A DNA stretch of 44,591 nt. Origin: Spirochaetia bacterium (GTDB lineage: Bacteria; Spirochaetota; Spirochaetia; Treponematales; Rectinemataceae). This document shows positions 24,651 through 32,529 of the stretch, piece after piece (the first letter of the stretch is position 1; each line of letters begins with the position of its first letter). The notes beneath the pieces are model-generated. The model did not search any database and was not told the origin of the DNA. It was given only the letters and a program-made list of their open reading frames with translations. The DNA is taken from assembly GCA_029975555.1 (NCBI GenBank), contig JARKOY010000167.1, positions 1-44,591 on the forward strand. The letters are read 5' to 3'. The position numbers were made by a program, and so were the translations under genes.

Positions 24651-24688
24651 GGGGTCTGCTCACGAAACGGAAAAAATCGTACGCTAAG
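24651..24688 (+). repeat. Tn3-family inverted repeat, left
   Basis: 38 bp, starting GGGGTCTGCTCACG and ending CGTACGCTAAG. It is an exact reverse complement of 43272-43309, and the identity runs a few bases further inward (CCT). The tnpA remnant stop lies inside it, as in intact Tn3-family elements. Flanked outside by TGAAG. Confidence 0.96.
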
Positions 24689-25227
24689 CCTCGGCGAGCA
24701 TCCGGAGCGGCCGAAATTTACCCTGCTCGATCAGCTTGTGCTGCCGCCAGATGTAGTCGCCGGTCAGGTTGATGTGCTCCCAGCCCAGGGGAGACAGATG
24801 CGGCAGCAACTTCTCATCGATGTCCTGCGAAGTGTCGCGTAGAGACTTGATGGCGCGTTCCAGATAGACTGTATTCCACAGGATTATCGCTGTCATCACC
24901 AGATTGAGGCCGCTGGCGCGGTAGCGTTGGTTCTCGAAGCTGCGGTCGCGGATTTCGCTGAGCCGATTCAGGAACACCGCCCGCGCCAGGGCGTTCTTCG
25001 CCTCTCCCTTGTTCAACCCGATCTGCACCCGTCGGGCAACTCGATGTTCTGCATCCAGTCGAGCGCAAACAGCGTGCGCTCGATGCGCCCCAACTCACGC
25101 AGGGCTACCGCTAGGCCGTTTTGACGTGGGTAGCTGCCGAGCTTGCGAAGCATCAGTGAGGCTGTCACCGTGCCCTGTTTGATGGATGCGGCGAGCCGCA
25201 AGATTTCATCCCAATGAGCGCGAACGT
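24684..25227 (-). pseudogene. tnpA: Tn3-family transposase, C-terminal remnant (frameshifted)
   Basis: The minus strand codes first for [47 protein letters not shown] and then, after an apparent one-base deletion near 25035, for [52 protein letters not shown] and the normal end. This is the last ~180 residues of a ~990-aa Tn3-type transposase, including the C-terminal part of the DDE domain. It joins an AraC fragment abruptly at about 25228. It is inactive, and 135 bases of it are duplicated at 41340-41474. Confidence 0.88.
24841..24975. repeat. 135-bp tnpA-derived direct repeat, left copy
   Basis: Identical to 41340-41474 except one base (T at 24958, C in the right copy), same orientation. 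Both copies are tnpA 3' sequence. They flank the AraC-to-DJ-1 cargo, so homologous recombination between them would delete about 16.5 kb. Confidence 0.93.
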
Positions 25228-25228
25228 G

Positions 25229-25438
25229 TTTGATGTTGATGTTTCCGCCAATAAGGCCGGCGAGCGTCGGATAGCAGCGGCGAAGCGACTCTTGAGCACA
25301 GACCTGGCGTTAACCGAAGTGGCAGATCAAACCGGTTTCGTCGATCAGAGCCATCTTACCAACCGATTCAAGGCGGTAGTTGGCGTGACGCCCGGCGCAT
25401 TCCGCAAAATGAGCAAGAATCTGCAAGACGGCAGGTAA
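25229..25438 (+). pseudogene. AraC-family regulator, C-terminal fragment
   Basis: The second helix-turn-helix of an AraC regulator: [51 protein letters not shown], then stop. Everything before residue ~15 of this frame is replaced by the tnpA remnant. With the LysE fragment that follows it looks like the stump of an araC-lysE gene pair carried by an ancestral transposon. Without the effector domain and first HTH it is unlikely to regulate anything. Confidence 0.78.
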
Positions 25439-25479
25439 GATGGCCGGCATATTTCCTCCAGTATCTAAGGAGGAGCGTT

Positions 25480-25647
25480 ATGCCTGGAGTCGATATTCTG
25501 TCGTTGCTTGTGTTTGCTGTCATTACCGCGATAACCCCGGGGCCGAACAATCTGGTCCTTCCGGGATTTCTGTGGCTCGGTGACCGAATGCCCGGCGGGG
25601 CTGGCAAACCCACCCCGCCGGGAACAAAAGCCATAACGGGTCCTTAG
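25480..25647 (+). pseudogene. LysE-family exporter, N-terminal fragment
   Basis: ATG 25480 follows a strong AAGGAGGAG. The first ~27 residues, DILSLLVFAVITAITPGPNN, are the first membrane helix and signature of LysE/RhtB exporters. After about 25560 the frame becomes unrelated (LPGFLWLGDRMPGGAGKPTP) and stops at 25645. The break marks the join to the mop side of the cargo. The stop overlaps the end of mop on the other strand. Confidence 0.75.
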
Positions 25648-28373
25648 TTGGCCTGGGCCTGCAGCCCGGCCAGCACCTTTTCCGGGTAGGCTGGCAACTG
25701 GCGGATGCGCACGCCGCAGGCGTTGTACACCGCGTTGATCACCGCCGGATGCGGACCGCACAAGGGCATCTCGCCGATGCCGGCCGCGCCGAACGGCCCG
25801 AACTCACGCGCCGGCTCGACGTAGATGAGCTCCATCTGGTCCGGGATGTCCTTGATGTAGGGGATGCCGGCCCCGGCCAGGCTCGAATGCTTCTTGATGT
25901 CCTCGAAATCCTCGGACAGGGCCAGGCCGATGCCCTGGGCCATGCCGCCCCAGTTCTGGCCGTCCACGACCAGCTTGTTGTTGATCTTGCCGATGTCGGA
26001 AACCAGGGTCATCTTTTCCACCTGCACCTTGCCGGTCGCCGTGGTCACGGCCACTTCGGCCATGAACAGGCCATACATATAAACGCAGATGGGGTCGCCC
26101 TGGGCATTTTCATCCGTGGGCTTGCAGGGTGTGGTCCAGGTGCCGCTGTAGCGCAGGGGCAGCTTCGCCTCGACCATCTCGTCATAGGTGCGAAACGTGC
26201 CGTCGGACTTTTTCATGGCCGCGATGAGATTCTCGCAAGCGACGCGGATGGCGTTGCCCGTGACGACCTGGCTGCGGCTGCCGCCGGCCGGGCCGCTGCA
26301 CGGGACCTTGCTCGTGTCGTTCTTGACCATGCAGATTTTCTCCGGCGGCATGCCAAGGGGCCGCAGCGCCTCGTGGGCCGTGCCGAGCGACCCCATGTCC
26401 GCGCCCTGGCCGTGGTCTTCCCAGCAATCGAAGAGCGTCACCCCGCCATCGGGATTGAGCTCCACATCGGCGTTGGAGGTGTCCGGACCGTCCAGGCCGC
26501 AGCCGTAGATGCCGATGGCCACGCCCACACCGCGTTTGACCGCGTCGGTGGAATTTTCCCGGGCCCGGCGCAGGGCTTCCTTGTACTTGGGCCGCAACAG
26601 GTCGATCTGCTCGGGCAGGGCGTAGGAATCCGGCGCGTTGCCCGTGGGCGTGGTGTCGCCCGGGCGGTAGACGTTGGCGTAGCGCAGTTCCAGGGGGTCC
26701 CAGCCCATCTTTTCGGCCAGTTCGTCCATGAGGGATTCGGAGGCGAACATGATCTCCGGCGAGCCATAGCCCCGGAAAGCCGCTCCCCAGGCGTGGTTGG
26801 TGGCCACGCAACGTCCCTCGCCGCGCTGGTTGGGGATGCCGTAGCCGGCCGACCAGTAATGGGCGCCGCGGGCGGTCAGCAGGTCGCCGAACTCGCAGTA
26901 CGGGCCATGGTCCACGTCCCATTCGCTTTCAGCGGCCAGGATCTTGCCGGTCTCCTTGTCGGCGGCGTAGCGGCCCTTGATGAAAAAGGGCGAGCGCTTG
27001 CCCGTGTAATACTGCTGCTGGGCATAGTTGTAGCGCAGATGGCAGGGCCGGCCGGTGGCCACGGCGGCCACGCCGACAAGGGCCTCCATGGTCGGGCTGA
27101 ACTTGTAGCCGAAGGTGCCGCCGGCCGGATTTTGCACGGCCTCCATATCCTCCAGCTTGACCCCGATGCCGTCGGCCACCATGAGCATGTGCAGGTGCAG
27201 ACCGATGGACTTGGAGTGGATGACCAGCTTGCCGTCGCTGTTGACGTAGGCGAAGCCCACGTCCGGCTCGATGGGCATATGCGGCTGGCGCTGGGTGTAA
27301 TACTCCCCTTCGGCCACGACCAGGTCTCCGCGCTCGAAGTAGGGCCTGGTCTCATCGCCCTTGACCAGGGGCTGGGTGAAATAGACGTTGGGCGTGCCGG
27401 GATGGATTTCGATGGCGTCCTCGGCCATGGCCTCGGGCGCGCTCATGTAGGCCGGCAGCTCCTCCAGGTCCAGGCGCACCTTCTCGGCCGCGGCCCGGGC
27501 ATGGGCTTCGGAATCGGCGCAGACGATGGCCAGAGCGTCGCCGTACTGGAACACCTTCTCGTCGCACAGAATAGGCCGCTCCCAGCCGTCGCCCTTGGTG
27601 TAGGGGAAGGCAATCAGGCCGTTGATGCGGTTTCTGCCCTTGACGTCCTTGTGGGTGAGGACGCGGACCACGCCCGGCATGACCTCGGCCTCGGCAGTGT
27701 CGATGCCCTTGATGTTGGCGTGGGAGACCTTGGCGTTGACCAGGGCCAGGTGCAGGGTGTCGGGCGGCAGCTGGTGTTTTCTGTCGTCGCCGAAATCCCA
27801 TTGCCCGAGCACCTTGGCCACGCCCGTGGGCCGGGGATAGCTCGATCCCCAAAGCCTGCCGTCCGCCGGCTTGTTGTCGTTGAGGGTCAGGGTCTTTTCT
27901 CCGCGCAACGCCTTGGCCGCGTCCATGACCGCGTCGACCAGGGGCACGTAGCCGGTGCAGCGGCAGGCGTTTTTATGCTTCTGGAACCAGTCGCGCACCT
28001 CCTCCCGGCTGGGATCGGGATTTTCATCCAGCAGCCCCTTGGCCGAGACGATGAAGCCCGGCGTGCAAAAACCGCATTGCGCGCCGCCGTGCACGACCCA
28101 GGCGACCTGCAACGGATGCAGGTTGTTTTTCGTGCCCAGGCCCTCGACGGTGGTGATGGCGGCGTAGTCGTCGACCAGGCGGGCCTTGGTGACGCAGGCC
28201 CGGGTCACCTTGCCGTTGATGATGACGCTGCACGCGCCGCACTGCCCCTGGGCACAGCCCACCTTCACGCCGGTCAGTCGCAACTGGCCGCGCAGCACGT
28301 CGGAGAGCATGGCGTTGTCGTCGACGACCAACATGCGCTCGATACCGTTGACGATGAATGTCTTCTGAATCAT
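25644..28373 (-). CDS. mop: Aldehyde oxidoreductase (Mop), molybdenum hydroxylase
   Basis: A 909-aa single-chain xanthine-oxidase-family enzyme oxidising aldehydes to acids. Plant-type [2Fe-2S] ligands are C40, C45, C48, C60 (CAQGQCGACS...RAC), and the second cluster uses C100, C103, C137, C139 (CGFCTPG...CRCTG). These are the numbers I recall for D. gigas Mop, which is also about the same length (~907 aa). The molybdopterin domain has RQPHMPIEPDVGFAY, GGTFGYKFSPTMEALV, FRGYGSPEIMFASE, DHGQGADMGSLGTAHEAL, GPAGGSRSQVVTGNAIRVAC and the catalytic Glu loop GAAGIGEMPLCGPH. There is no FAD domain, as in Mop. It is the last gene of the adh-membrane-molybdopterin protein-mop operon. AGAGGGG precedes ATG 28373. 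Electrons probably go to flavodoxin or ferredoxin. It looks intact. Confidence 0.95.
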   Translation of the reverse strand: MIQKTFIVNGIERMLVVDDNAMLSDVLRGQLRLTGVKVGCAQGQCGACSVIINGKVTRACVTKARLVDDYAAITTVEGLGTKNNLHPLQVAWVVHGGAQCGFCTPGFIVSAKGLLDENPDPSREEVRDWFQKHKNACRCTGYVPLVDAVMDAAKALRGEKTLTLNDNKPADGRLWGSSYPRPTGVAKVLGQWDFGDDRKHQLPPDTLHLALVNAKVSHANIKGIDTAEAEVMPGVVRVLTHKDVKGRNRINGLIAFPYTKGDGWERPILCDEKVFQYGDALAIVCADSEAHARAAAEKVRLDLEELPAYMSAPEAMAEDAIEIHPGTPNVYFTQPLVKGDETRPYFERGDLVVAEGEYYTQRQPHMPIEPDVGFAYVNSDGKLVIHSKSIGLHLHMLMVADGIGVKLEDMEAVQNPAGGTFGYKFSPTMEALVGVAAVATGRPCHLRYNYAQQQYYTGKRSPFFIKGRYAADKETGKILAAESEWDVDHGPYCEFGDLLTARGAHYWSAGYGIPNQRGEGRCVATNHAWGAAFRGYGSPEIMFASESLMDELAEKMGWDPLELRYANVYRPGDTTPTGNAPDSYALPEQIDLLRPKYKEALRRARENSTDAVKRGVGVAIGIYGCGLDGPDTSNADVELNPDGGVTLFDCWEDHGQGADMGSLGTAHEALRPLGMPPEKICMVKNDTSKVPCSGPAGGSRSQVVTGNAIRVACENLIAAMKKSDGTFRTYDEMVEAKLPLRYSGTWTTPCKPTDENAQGDPICVYMYGLFMAEVAVTTATGKVQVEKMTLVSDIGKINNKLVVDGQNWGGMAQGIGLALSEDFEDIKKHSSLAGAGIPYIKDIPDQMELIYVEPAREFGPFGAAGIGEMPLCGPHPAVINAVYNACGVRIRQLPAYPEKVLAGLQAQAN

Positions 28374-28440
28374 GATGGCACCCCTCTTGTTGCTTTTTCA
28401 GGTTAGTTGTTCGGGCTTGAAGCGACAAAGGACCCTGGAT

Positions 28441-29244
28441 CTACGACTTGCCGAAGCCGCAAGCCGGATAGCGACACTCCGGGCACATGGCGCACAGTCC
28501 GCCATGGCCAAGTTCCACGATGTCCTCCCGGGAGAGCCGTTCGCCGGTAACCAGCCGCGGCACGAGCAGATCGAACACGCTCGTGCGATGGTACATGACG
28601 CAGCCGGGCAACCCGATGACCGGGACATCGTCGCGATACGCCAGCAGGAACATGGCTCCGGGAAAAATGGGCGCGCCGTAGGCGACCAGCCGGCCGCCGG
28701 CCGCCCGGATGGAAGACGGCGACAGATCGTCGGGATCGACCGACATGCCGCCGGTGACGGCGACGAGTTCCACGCCTTCGGCCGCCAGCCGCCTTATGGC
28801 CCGCTCGGTCATGTCGCGGTCGTCCGGCACGATGACTTGTCTGACCACCGTGCAGCCCAGTTCCGCGAACTTGCGGCGCAGTACCGGGCCGAATTTGTCC
28901 TTGATGCGGCCGTGGTAGACCTCGCCGCCAGTGGTCACGACACCCAGGCCCCGACGCGCGGCCAGAAGGTTGATGCGGCCCTCGCACGGGGCACTGAGGG
29001 TCACGCCTTCCCCGGCCACGGCCTTGGCGATGCGCGCGGCCGCGTCGTCCTCGTGCACCAGCCCCGCCCCGATGTCCCAGACGTAGAGGTGTTCCTTGCC
29101 CAGCCGCAGCAGCTCGGACACATCCTCGGGGCGCACGACATGGCCCTTGCGAAAGGCCGGCCCCTTGGACTCGCCCGGCACGATCCGGGTGATGTCGTGG
29201 CAAAGGACCGTGCCCACGGCTTCCTCGACGGCAATCACGCGCAT
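28441..29244 (-). CDS. Molybdopterin-binding (MoeA/Mog-like) protein for Mop
   Basis: A 267-aa protein. ATG 29244 has AGGGAGG just upstream, so I rejected the longer frame to 29367. The N-terminal part (MRVIAVEEAVGTVLCHDITR, IVPGESKGPAFRKGH) is MoeA-like. The middle is the MoCF-biosynth (MoaB/Mog) fold (GLGVVTTGGEVYHGRIKDKF, VAVTGGMSVDPDD, GAPIFPGAMFLLAYRDDVPV, IGLPGCVMYH). The C-terminus is a Cys-rich tail LCAMCPECRYPACGFGKS (five Cys). It is likely a dedicated molybdenum-cofactor insertion or maturation protein for the adjacent aldehyde oxidoreductase. The Cys tail may bind a metal. It is shorter than MoeA (~400 aa), so it is not the housekeeping enzyme. Confidence 0.82.
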   Translation of the reverse strand: MRVIAVEEAVGTVLCHDITRIVPGESKGPAFRKGHVVRPEDVSELLRLGKEHLYVWDIGAGLVHEDDAAARIAKAVAGEGVTLSAPCEGRINLLAARRGLGVVTTGGEVYHGRIKDKFGPVLRRKFAELGCTVVRQVIVPDDRDMTERAIRRLAAEGVELVAVTGGMSVDPDDLSPSSIRAAGGRLVAYGAPIFPGAMFLLAYRDDVPVIGLPGCVMYHRTSVFDLLVPRLVTGERLSREDIVELGHGGLCAMCPECRYPACGFGKS

Positions 29245-29382
29245 GACGTCCTCCCTGGGAGACGCGAGGACAGACCCGGTCGCCAGGCGGCGTCCGGCGG
29301 CAGGCGGCTCCCTGTTGGCATGCGGACGGTTCGAGAAGACGGACGCGGCGCGACGGCCGGGTCCCATACGTTGCGACAGTTA

Positions 29383-30369
29383 TTAGAAGTACTGCGAGAA
29401 ATTGAGGTATTCGGGTTTGAAGATGAGGTTCATAAGCAAAGTGGCGATGGCGATGCCGGCGGCAGGCGGGTCCAGGTGGTTGCTGCCGTGGTTGTAGAAA
29501 AGCCGCGCGGCGTACTCCTCGATGAAGGCCGCGCCGATGCCGAACGCCATGGCCCCGGCCAGGGAGCCCGTTTGCAGAAAACCCCAGGCCCCCATGATGG
29601 CCATGCAGTGGGTAACGGGCGACTTTTGAATGCTCCCCTGGCCGAAATTGAGCATGGTGAGCATGATGGCCGAAAGGCCCCAGCAGAAGATCAACGGCGC
29701 GGTCACCGCAGCCGCCTCGCTGATCGCGCCCTTCTGGGCCAGGGGAACAAGCGCGGCATGCAGGCCCTTGGCCACGCCGCCGGAAAGTAGGCCCACGCCG
29801 GCCCCAAGCGCCACCAGGCGCGAGGGCGGCGACATCCAGCCCACCCAGGAAATGGCGTACTCGTTCGTGCCGAACAGACCGTATGCGCGGATGGATTCCC
29901 GGTTGCCCCAGGGCGCTTCCTTCTGGAACAAAAGACGCGCCAGGAAAATGTTGATGACGATGGACAAGGCCAACATGTCCGATTCGCGCAGGATCGGGAT
30001 GCGTTGTAGCACCGGCACGAGGAGCAATCCGAACACCGCGGATACGCCTCCCACCGCCAGCACGTCCCAGGACGTGTCCACCAGGGGGGAGAGGATATCC
30101 TTGGCGTTGCCGGTCGGATGGTTGTGGCGCACGCCGGCCGCGTAGGTGGCGGCCACGACGCCGGAAACGAATCCGCCGACATGGGGGCCGAAAATCGGCC
30201 CCAGCCCGACCTGCAGCAAGATGAAATCCGACCCGCCGGCCAGGACGACCAGACACCCGCACATGGTGACCAGGCCGCAAAGGCAAAACGACCACAGTCC
30301 TCCCAAACTGGCTCCGAACACGCCCCCGCCAAAGGCCAGGATGATGGCTTCGCTACTCCATGGAACCAT
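29383..30369 (-). CDS. Polytopic membrane protein of the alcohol/aldehyde operon
   Basis: A 328-aa protein with about eight to ten hydrophobic helices (for example AIILAFGGGVFGASLGGLWS, LCGLVTMCGCLVVLAGGSDF, VLAVGGVSAVFGLLLVPVL, LVALGAGVGLLSGGVAKGL, TAPLIFCWGLSAIMLTMLNF). Gly-rich helices and a cytoplasmic loop with NHPTGNAKDIL are visible. I cannot name the family. It has no ATP-binding or periplasmic partner gene. It sits between the iron alcohol dehydrogenase and the molybdopterin protein, so it may be a permease or channel for the substrate or product. GGAG precedes ATG 30369. Confidence 0.8.
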   Translation of the reverse strand: MVPWSSEAIILAFGGGVFGASLGGLWSFCLCGLVTMCGCLVVLAGGSDFILLQVGLGPIFGPHVGGFVSGVVAATYAAGVRHNHPTGNAKDILSPLVDTSWDVLAVGGVSAVFGLLLVPVLQRIPILRESDMLALSIVINIFLARLLFQKEAPWGNRESIRAYGLFGTNEYAISWVGWMSPPSRLVALGAGVGLLSGGVAKGLHAALVPLAQKGAISEAAAVTAPLIFCWGLSAIMLTMLNFGQGSIQKSPVTHCMAIMGAWGFLQTGSLAGAMAFGIGAAFIEEYAARLFYNHGSNHLDPPAAGIAIATLLMNLIFKPEYLNFSQYF

Positions 30370-30390
30370 TGTTCACTCCTTGAGCGCTAG

Positions 30391-30431
30391 GCCGGCCCGA
30401 GCCCGGAGAGCTCCTTCCGGGCCGGGCCGGC
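30391..30431. promoter_or_regulatory. Strong GC-rich hairpin between adh and membrane gene
   Basis: GCCGGCCCGAGCCCGGA (30391-30407) pairs with TCCGGGCCGGGCCGGC (30416-30431), a 16-bp stem with one bulged A and an 8-base loop, no T-run. It lies in the 122-base gap between genes of one operon, so message processing or differential stability is more likely than termination. Confidence 0.75.
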
Positions 30432-30491
30432 GGGCATGTCGCTTCCGACGTGAAAACGGCATGCCCTCGCGTGAACTCTCTTGCGCCCGAA

Positions 30492-31643
30492 CTACATGGC
30501 GGCCTTAAACAGGGCGATGATGTCGTTGACATCCCCCTTGCGCGGGTTGCAGCCGGCGTTGCCGTCAAGCAATGCCTGCTTGGCCATGGGCTCGAGATCG
30601 GATTCCTTGACGCCAAGCGCGGCCAGACTCTTGGGGATGCCGACGTCAGCGGACAGGCGTTCGATGGCCGTGATGGCCTTTTCCGCCGCCTCGATCATGC
30701 CCAGGCCGTCGATGTTCTCGCCCAGGGCGACCGCGATGTCCGCGAACTTGCCCGGGTTGACCATGAGGTTCCAGCGCTCGACATGGGGCAGGAGGATGGC
30801 GTTGGCCATGCCGTGGGGCATGTCAAGCATGCCGCCCAGTTGGTGGGCCATGGCGTGGACATAGCCCAGGCCGGCGTTGTTGAAGGCCATGCCGGCCAGA
30901 AGCGAGGCATAGGCCATGCCTTCGCGGGCCACGATGTCCTCGCCGTAGGCCACGGCCCGGCGCAGGTGCTGCCCGACGAGCTTGATGGCCCGGATGGCCA
31001 CGGCGTCGGTGGCTTCGTTGGCGGCGAGCGTCACGTAGCACTCCACGGCGTGGGTCAGGGCATCCATGCCGGTGGAGGCGGTCAGCCCCGCCGGTTTGCC
31101 GATCATGAGCTCGGGATCGTTGATGGACACCTTGGGCAGGTTGCGCCAGCTGACGATGACGAACTTGATCTTGCGGGCCATGTTGGTGAGCACGCAATGG
31201 CGCGTCACCTCGCTGCCGGTGCCGGCGGTGGTGTTGACGGCGATGATGGGGGGCAGTTCGTTGGTCAGTTTTTCGATGCCGGCGTAGTCCTCGTAGAGGT
31301 CGCCGTCATGGGTGGCCGCGATGCCGATGCCCTTGCCGCAGTCATGGGCGCTGCCGCCGCCGACGGTCACGAGGAGGTCGCATTTTTCCTTGCGGTAAAT
31401 GCCCAGCCCCTCCTCCACATTGGAGATCCTGGGGTTTGGGTCGACGCCGCCGTACATGGTGTAGGCCACGCCGGCTTTTTCCAGATGCTGTTTCACCTGA
31501 TCCACGGCCCCCCCGCTCTGGCTGGCCATGAACTTGTCCGTGACGATAAGCGCTTTTTTCCCAAACATGGCGGCGCGCGGTCCCACCTCGGCCAGGGTTC
31601 CCCTCCCGATGAAATTTACTGCCGGGCACAGAAAGTCAGCCAT
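30492..31643 (-). CDS. Iron-containing alcohol dehydrogenase 1
   Basis: A 383-aa protein, family III (Fe-ADH) length. NAD-binding segment VTVGGGSAHDCGKGIGIAAT; metal ligands in GMDALTHAVECYV, YVHAMAHQLGGMLDMPHGMANAILLPHV and the closing DGNAGCNPRKGDVNDI. It oxidises a primary alcohol or diol to the aldehyde with NAD(P)+. The substrate cannot be told from sequence. It is first gene of the operon that ends with mop, so the aldehyde can be passed to the molybdenum enzyme. GGAGG precedes ATG 31643. One copy of the palindromic operator lies ~130 bases upstream. Related to, but clearly different from, the Fe-ADH at 37836. Confidence 0.93.
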   Translation of the reverse strand: MADFLCPAVNFIGRGTLAEVGPRAAMFGKKALIVTDKFMASQSGGAVDQVKQHLEKAGVAYTMYGGVDPNPRISNVEEGLGIYRKEKCDLLVTVGGGSAHDCGKGIGIAATHDGDLYEDYAGIEKLTNELPPIIAVNTTAGTGSEVTRHCVLTNMARKIKFVIVSWRNLPKVSINDPELMIGKPAGLTASTGMDALTHAVECYVTLAANEATDAVAIRAIKLVGQHLRRAVAYGEDIVAREGMAYASLLAGMAFNNAGLGYVHAMAHQLGGMLDMPHGMANAILLPHVERWNLMVNPGKFADIAVALGENIDGLGMIEAAEKAITAIERLSADVGIPKSLAALGVKESDLEPMAKQALLDGNAGCNPRKGDVNDIIALFKAAM

Positions 31644-31775
31644 TTCGTCCTCCGTGGTTGCGGTTGCATCCGGTGGCGGTCGGCCGCCGCCGGCGGGGAT
31701 AGCGTTTTTTCCGAAAGGCTTTCCGCTACGTCCCGCCCAGACCAGACAGCCCGAGGCTGCCTTGGGACGGAATTT

Positions 31776-31799
31776 ATTATAAATTTATAATATATGGTT
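31776..31799. promoter_or_regulatory. Palindromic operator-like element A (adh1-mop operon)
   Basis: The conserved half ATATGGTT (31792-31799) is preceded by the AT palindrome ATTATAAATTTATAAT (31776-31791). Same orientation and spacing as elements B and C, but the left half-site AACC is not conserved. Probably operator and/or -10 region for adh1. Confidence 0.6.
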
Positions 31800-31834
31800 A
31801 TTTAAAATCGAAACAAAAAAACCTCTCCTCCTTT

Positions 31835-32343
31835 GAGACCGTTGCGTAATTCTCGCAAATTGCAGTTTACCCCGTTTTTCTAGTTCCCGAGGGGGCAGTA
31901 GTGGCTGATTTTCTCCTGATTCAGGATCGGTTGCGCCCCGGTGGGCATTTGCCAGCCAAAGGGGGCTCATCCGCTCAGCAGGCAACCCTGAGGACCGCCT
32001 TTTTCAGATTGAAGGCCATGGCATTGAGCAGAAACTCCAGTTCGACCTTGGCCAGGCCGAGATAGCGGGCTCGAAAGAAGCCGTAGGCCGGGTTGCCGAC
32101 GGCATTGACCACACGCTTGAGCATTTGGCGCAGCACTTTTTCGATGGGTTTCCAGTCGATGAGACGATCGATCTCGTCAGGAAGCAGTCCTTGTGCTTGC
32201 GGCGAGCGGCAACATAGTCGGCAATACCGGGCTTCTTGGAAGTGCGTTCGCTCATGGTCGCCTCCATCGGTTTGGATGGAGAAAATATACATCAACCACT
32301 TAAATTTACAATACTTAATTGAAAGTTACCGTGCATCGGTCTC
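31835..32343 (-). mobile_element. Internally deleted IS5-type element (MITE-like)
   Basis: About 510 bp with 11-bp ends GAGACCGTTGC (31835-31845) and its inverted partner GAGACCGATGC (32333-32343 reversed), one mismatch, of the type found on IS5-group elements. Inside, minus-strand frames give a transposase start MSERTSKKPGIADYVAARRK (ATG near 32254), a frameshift, DRLIDWKPIEKVLRQMLKRV, and then directly the C-terminus GFFRARYLGLAKVELEFLLN, AMAFNLKKAVLRVA. The catalytic middle is missing. It sits in the promoter gap between the two catabolic operons and separates operator elements A and B. Confidence 0.72.
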
Positions 32344-32405
32344 CCTTTTCAAAAATTCCTTCGAAATCCTGTTGCCTCTTCTTACGCCCCGACCTGGCCT
32401 ACGTC

Positions 32406-32429
32406 AACCATATTTTATAATATATGGCT
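32406..32429. promoter_or_regulatory. Palindromic operator-like element B
   Basis: AACCATAT-N8-ATATGGCT, the most symmetric copy. N8 is TTTATAAT. It lies 100 bases past the nfnB-like stop and on the far side of the IS5 remnant from adh1. Before the IS insertion it would have been close to element A, giving adh1 a two-site control region. Confidence 0.65.
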
Positions 32430-32529
32430 ATTAATTTAATCCAGGATCTTGGCGTGTTACAGGTTTTTCCGGGTACCCTGCCGCACGCAAACCGTAAAAA
32501 CCGTGTCCGCGACCCAGGACGCGGCCTCC

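Noticed and set aside
25749-28406. Long open frame antisense to mop (885 codons, + strand)
   Set aside because: It mirrors the GC-rich Mop gene, has no family features and no ribosome binding site. It is a codon-bias shadow.
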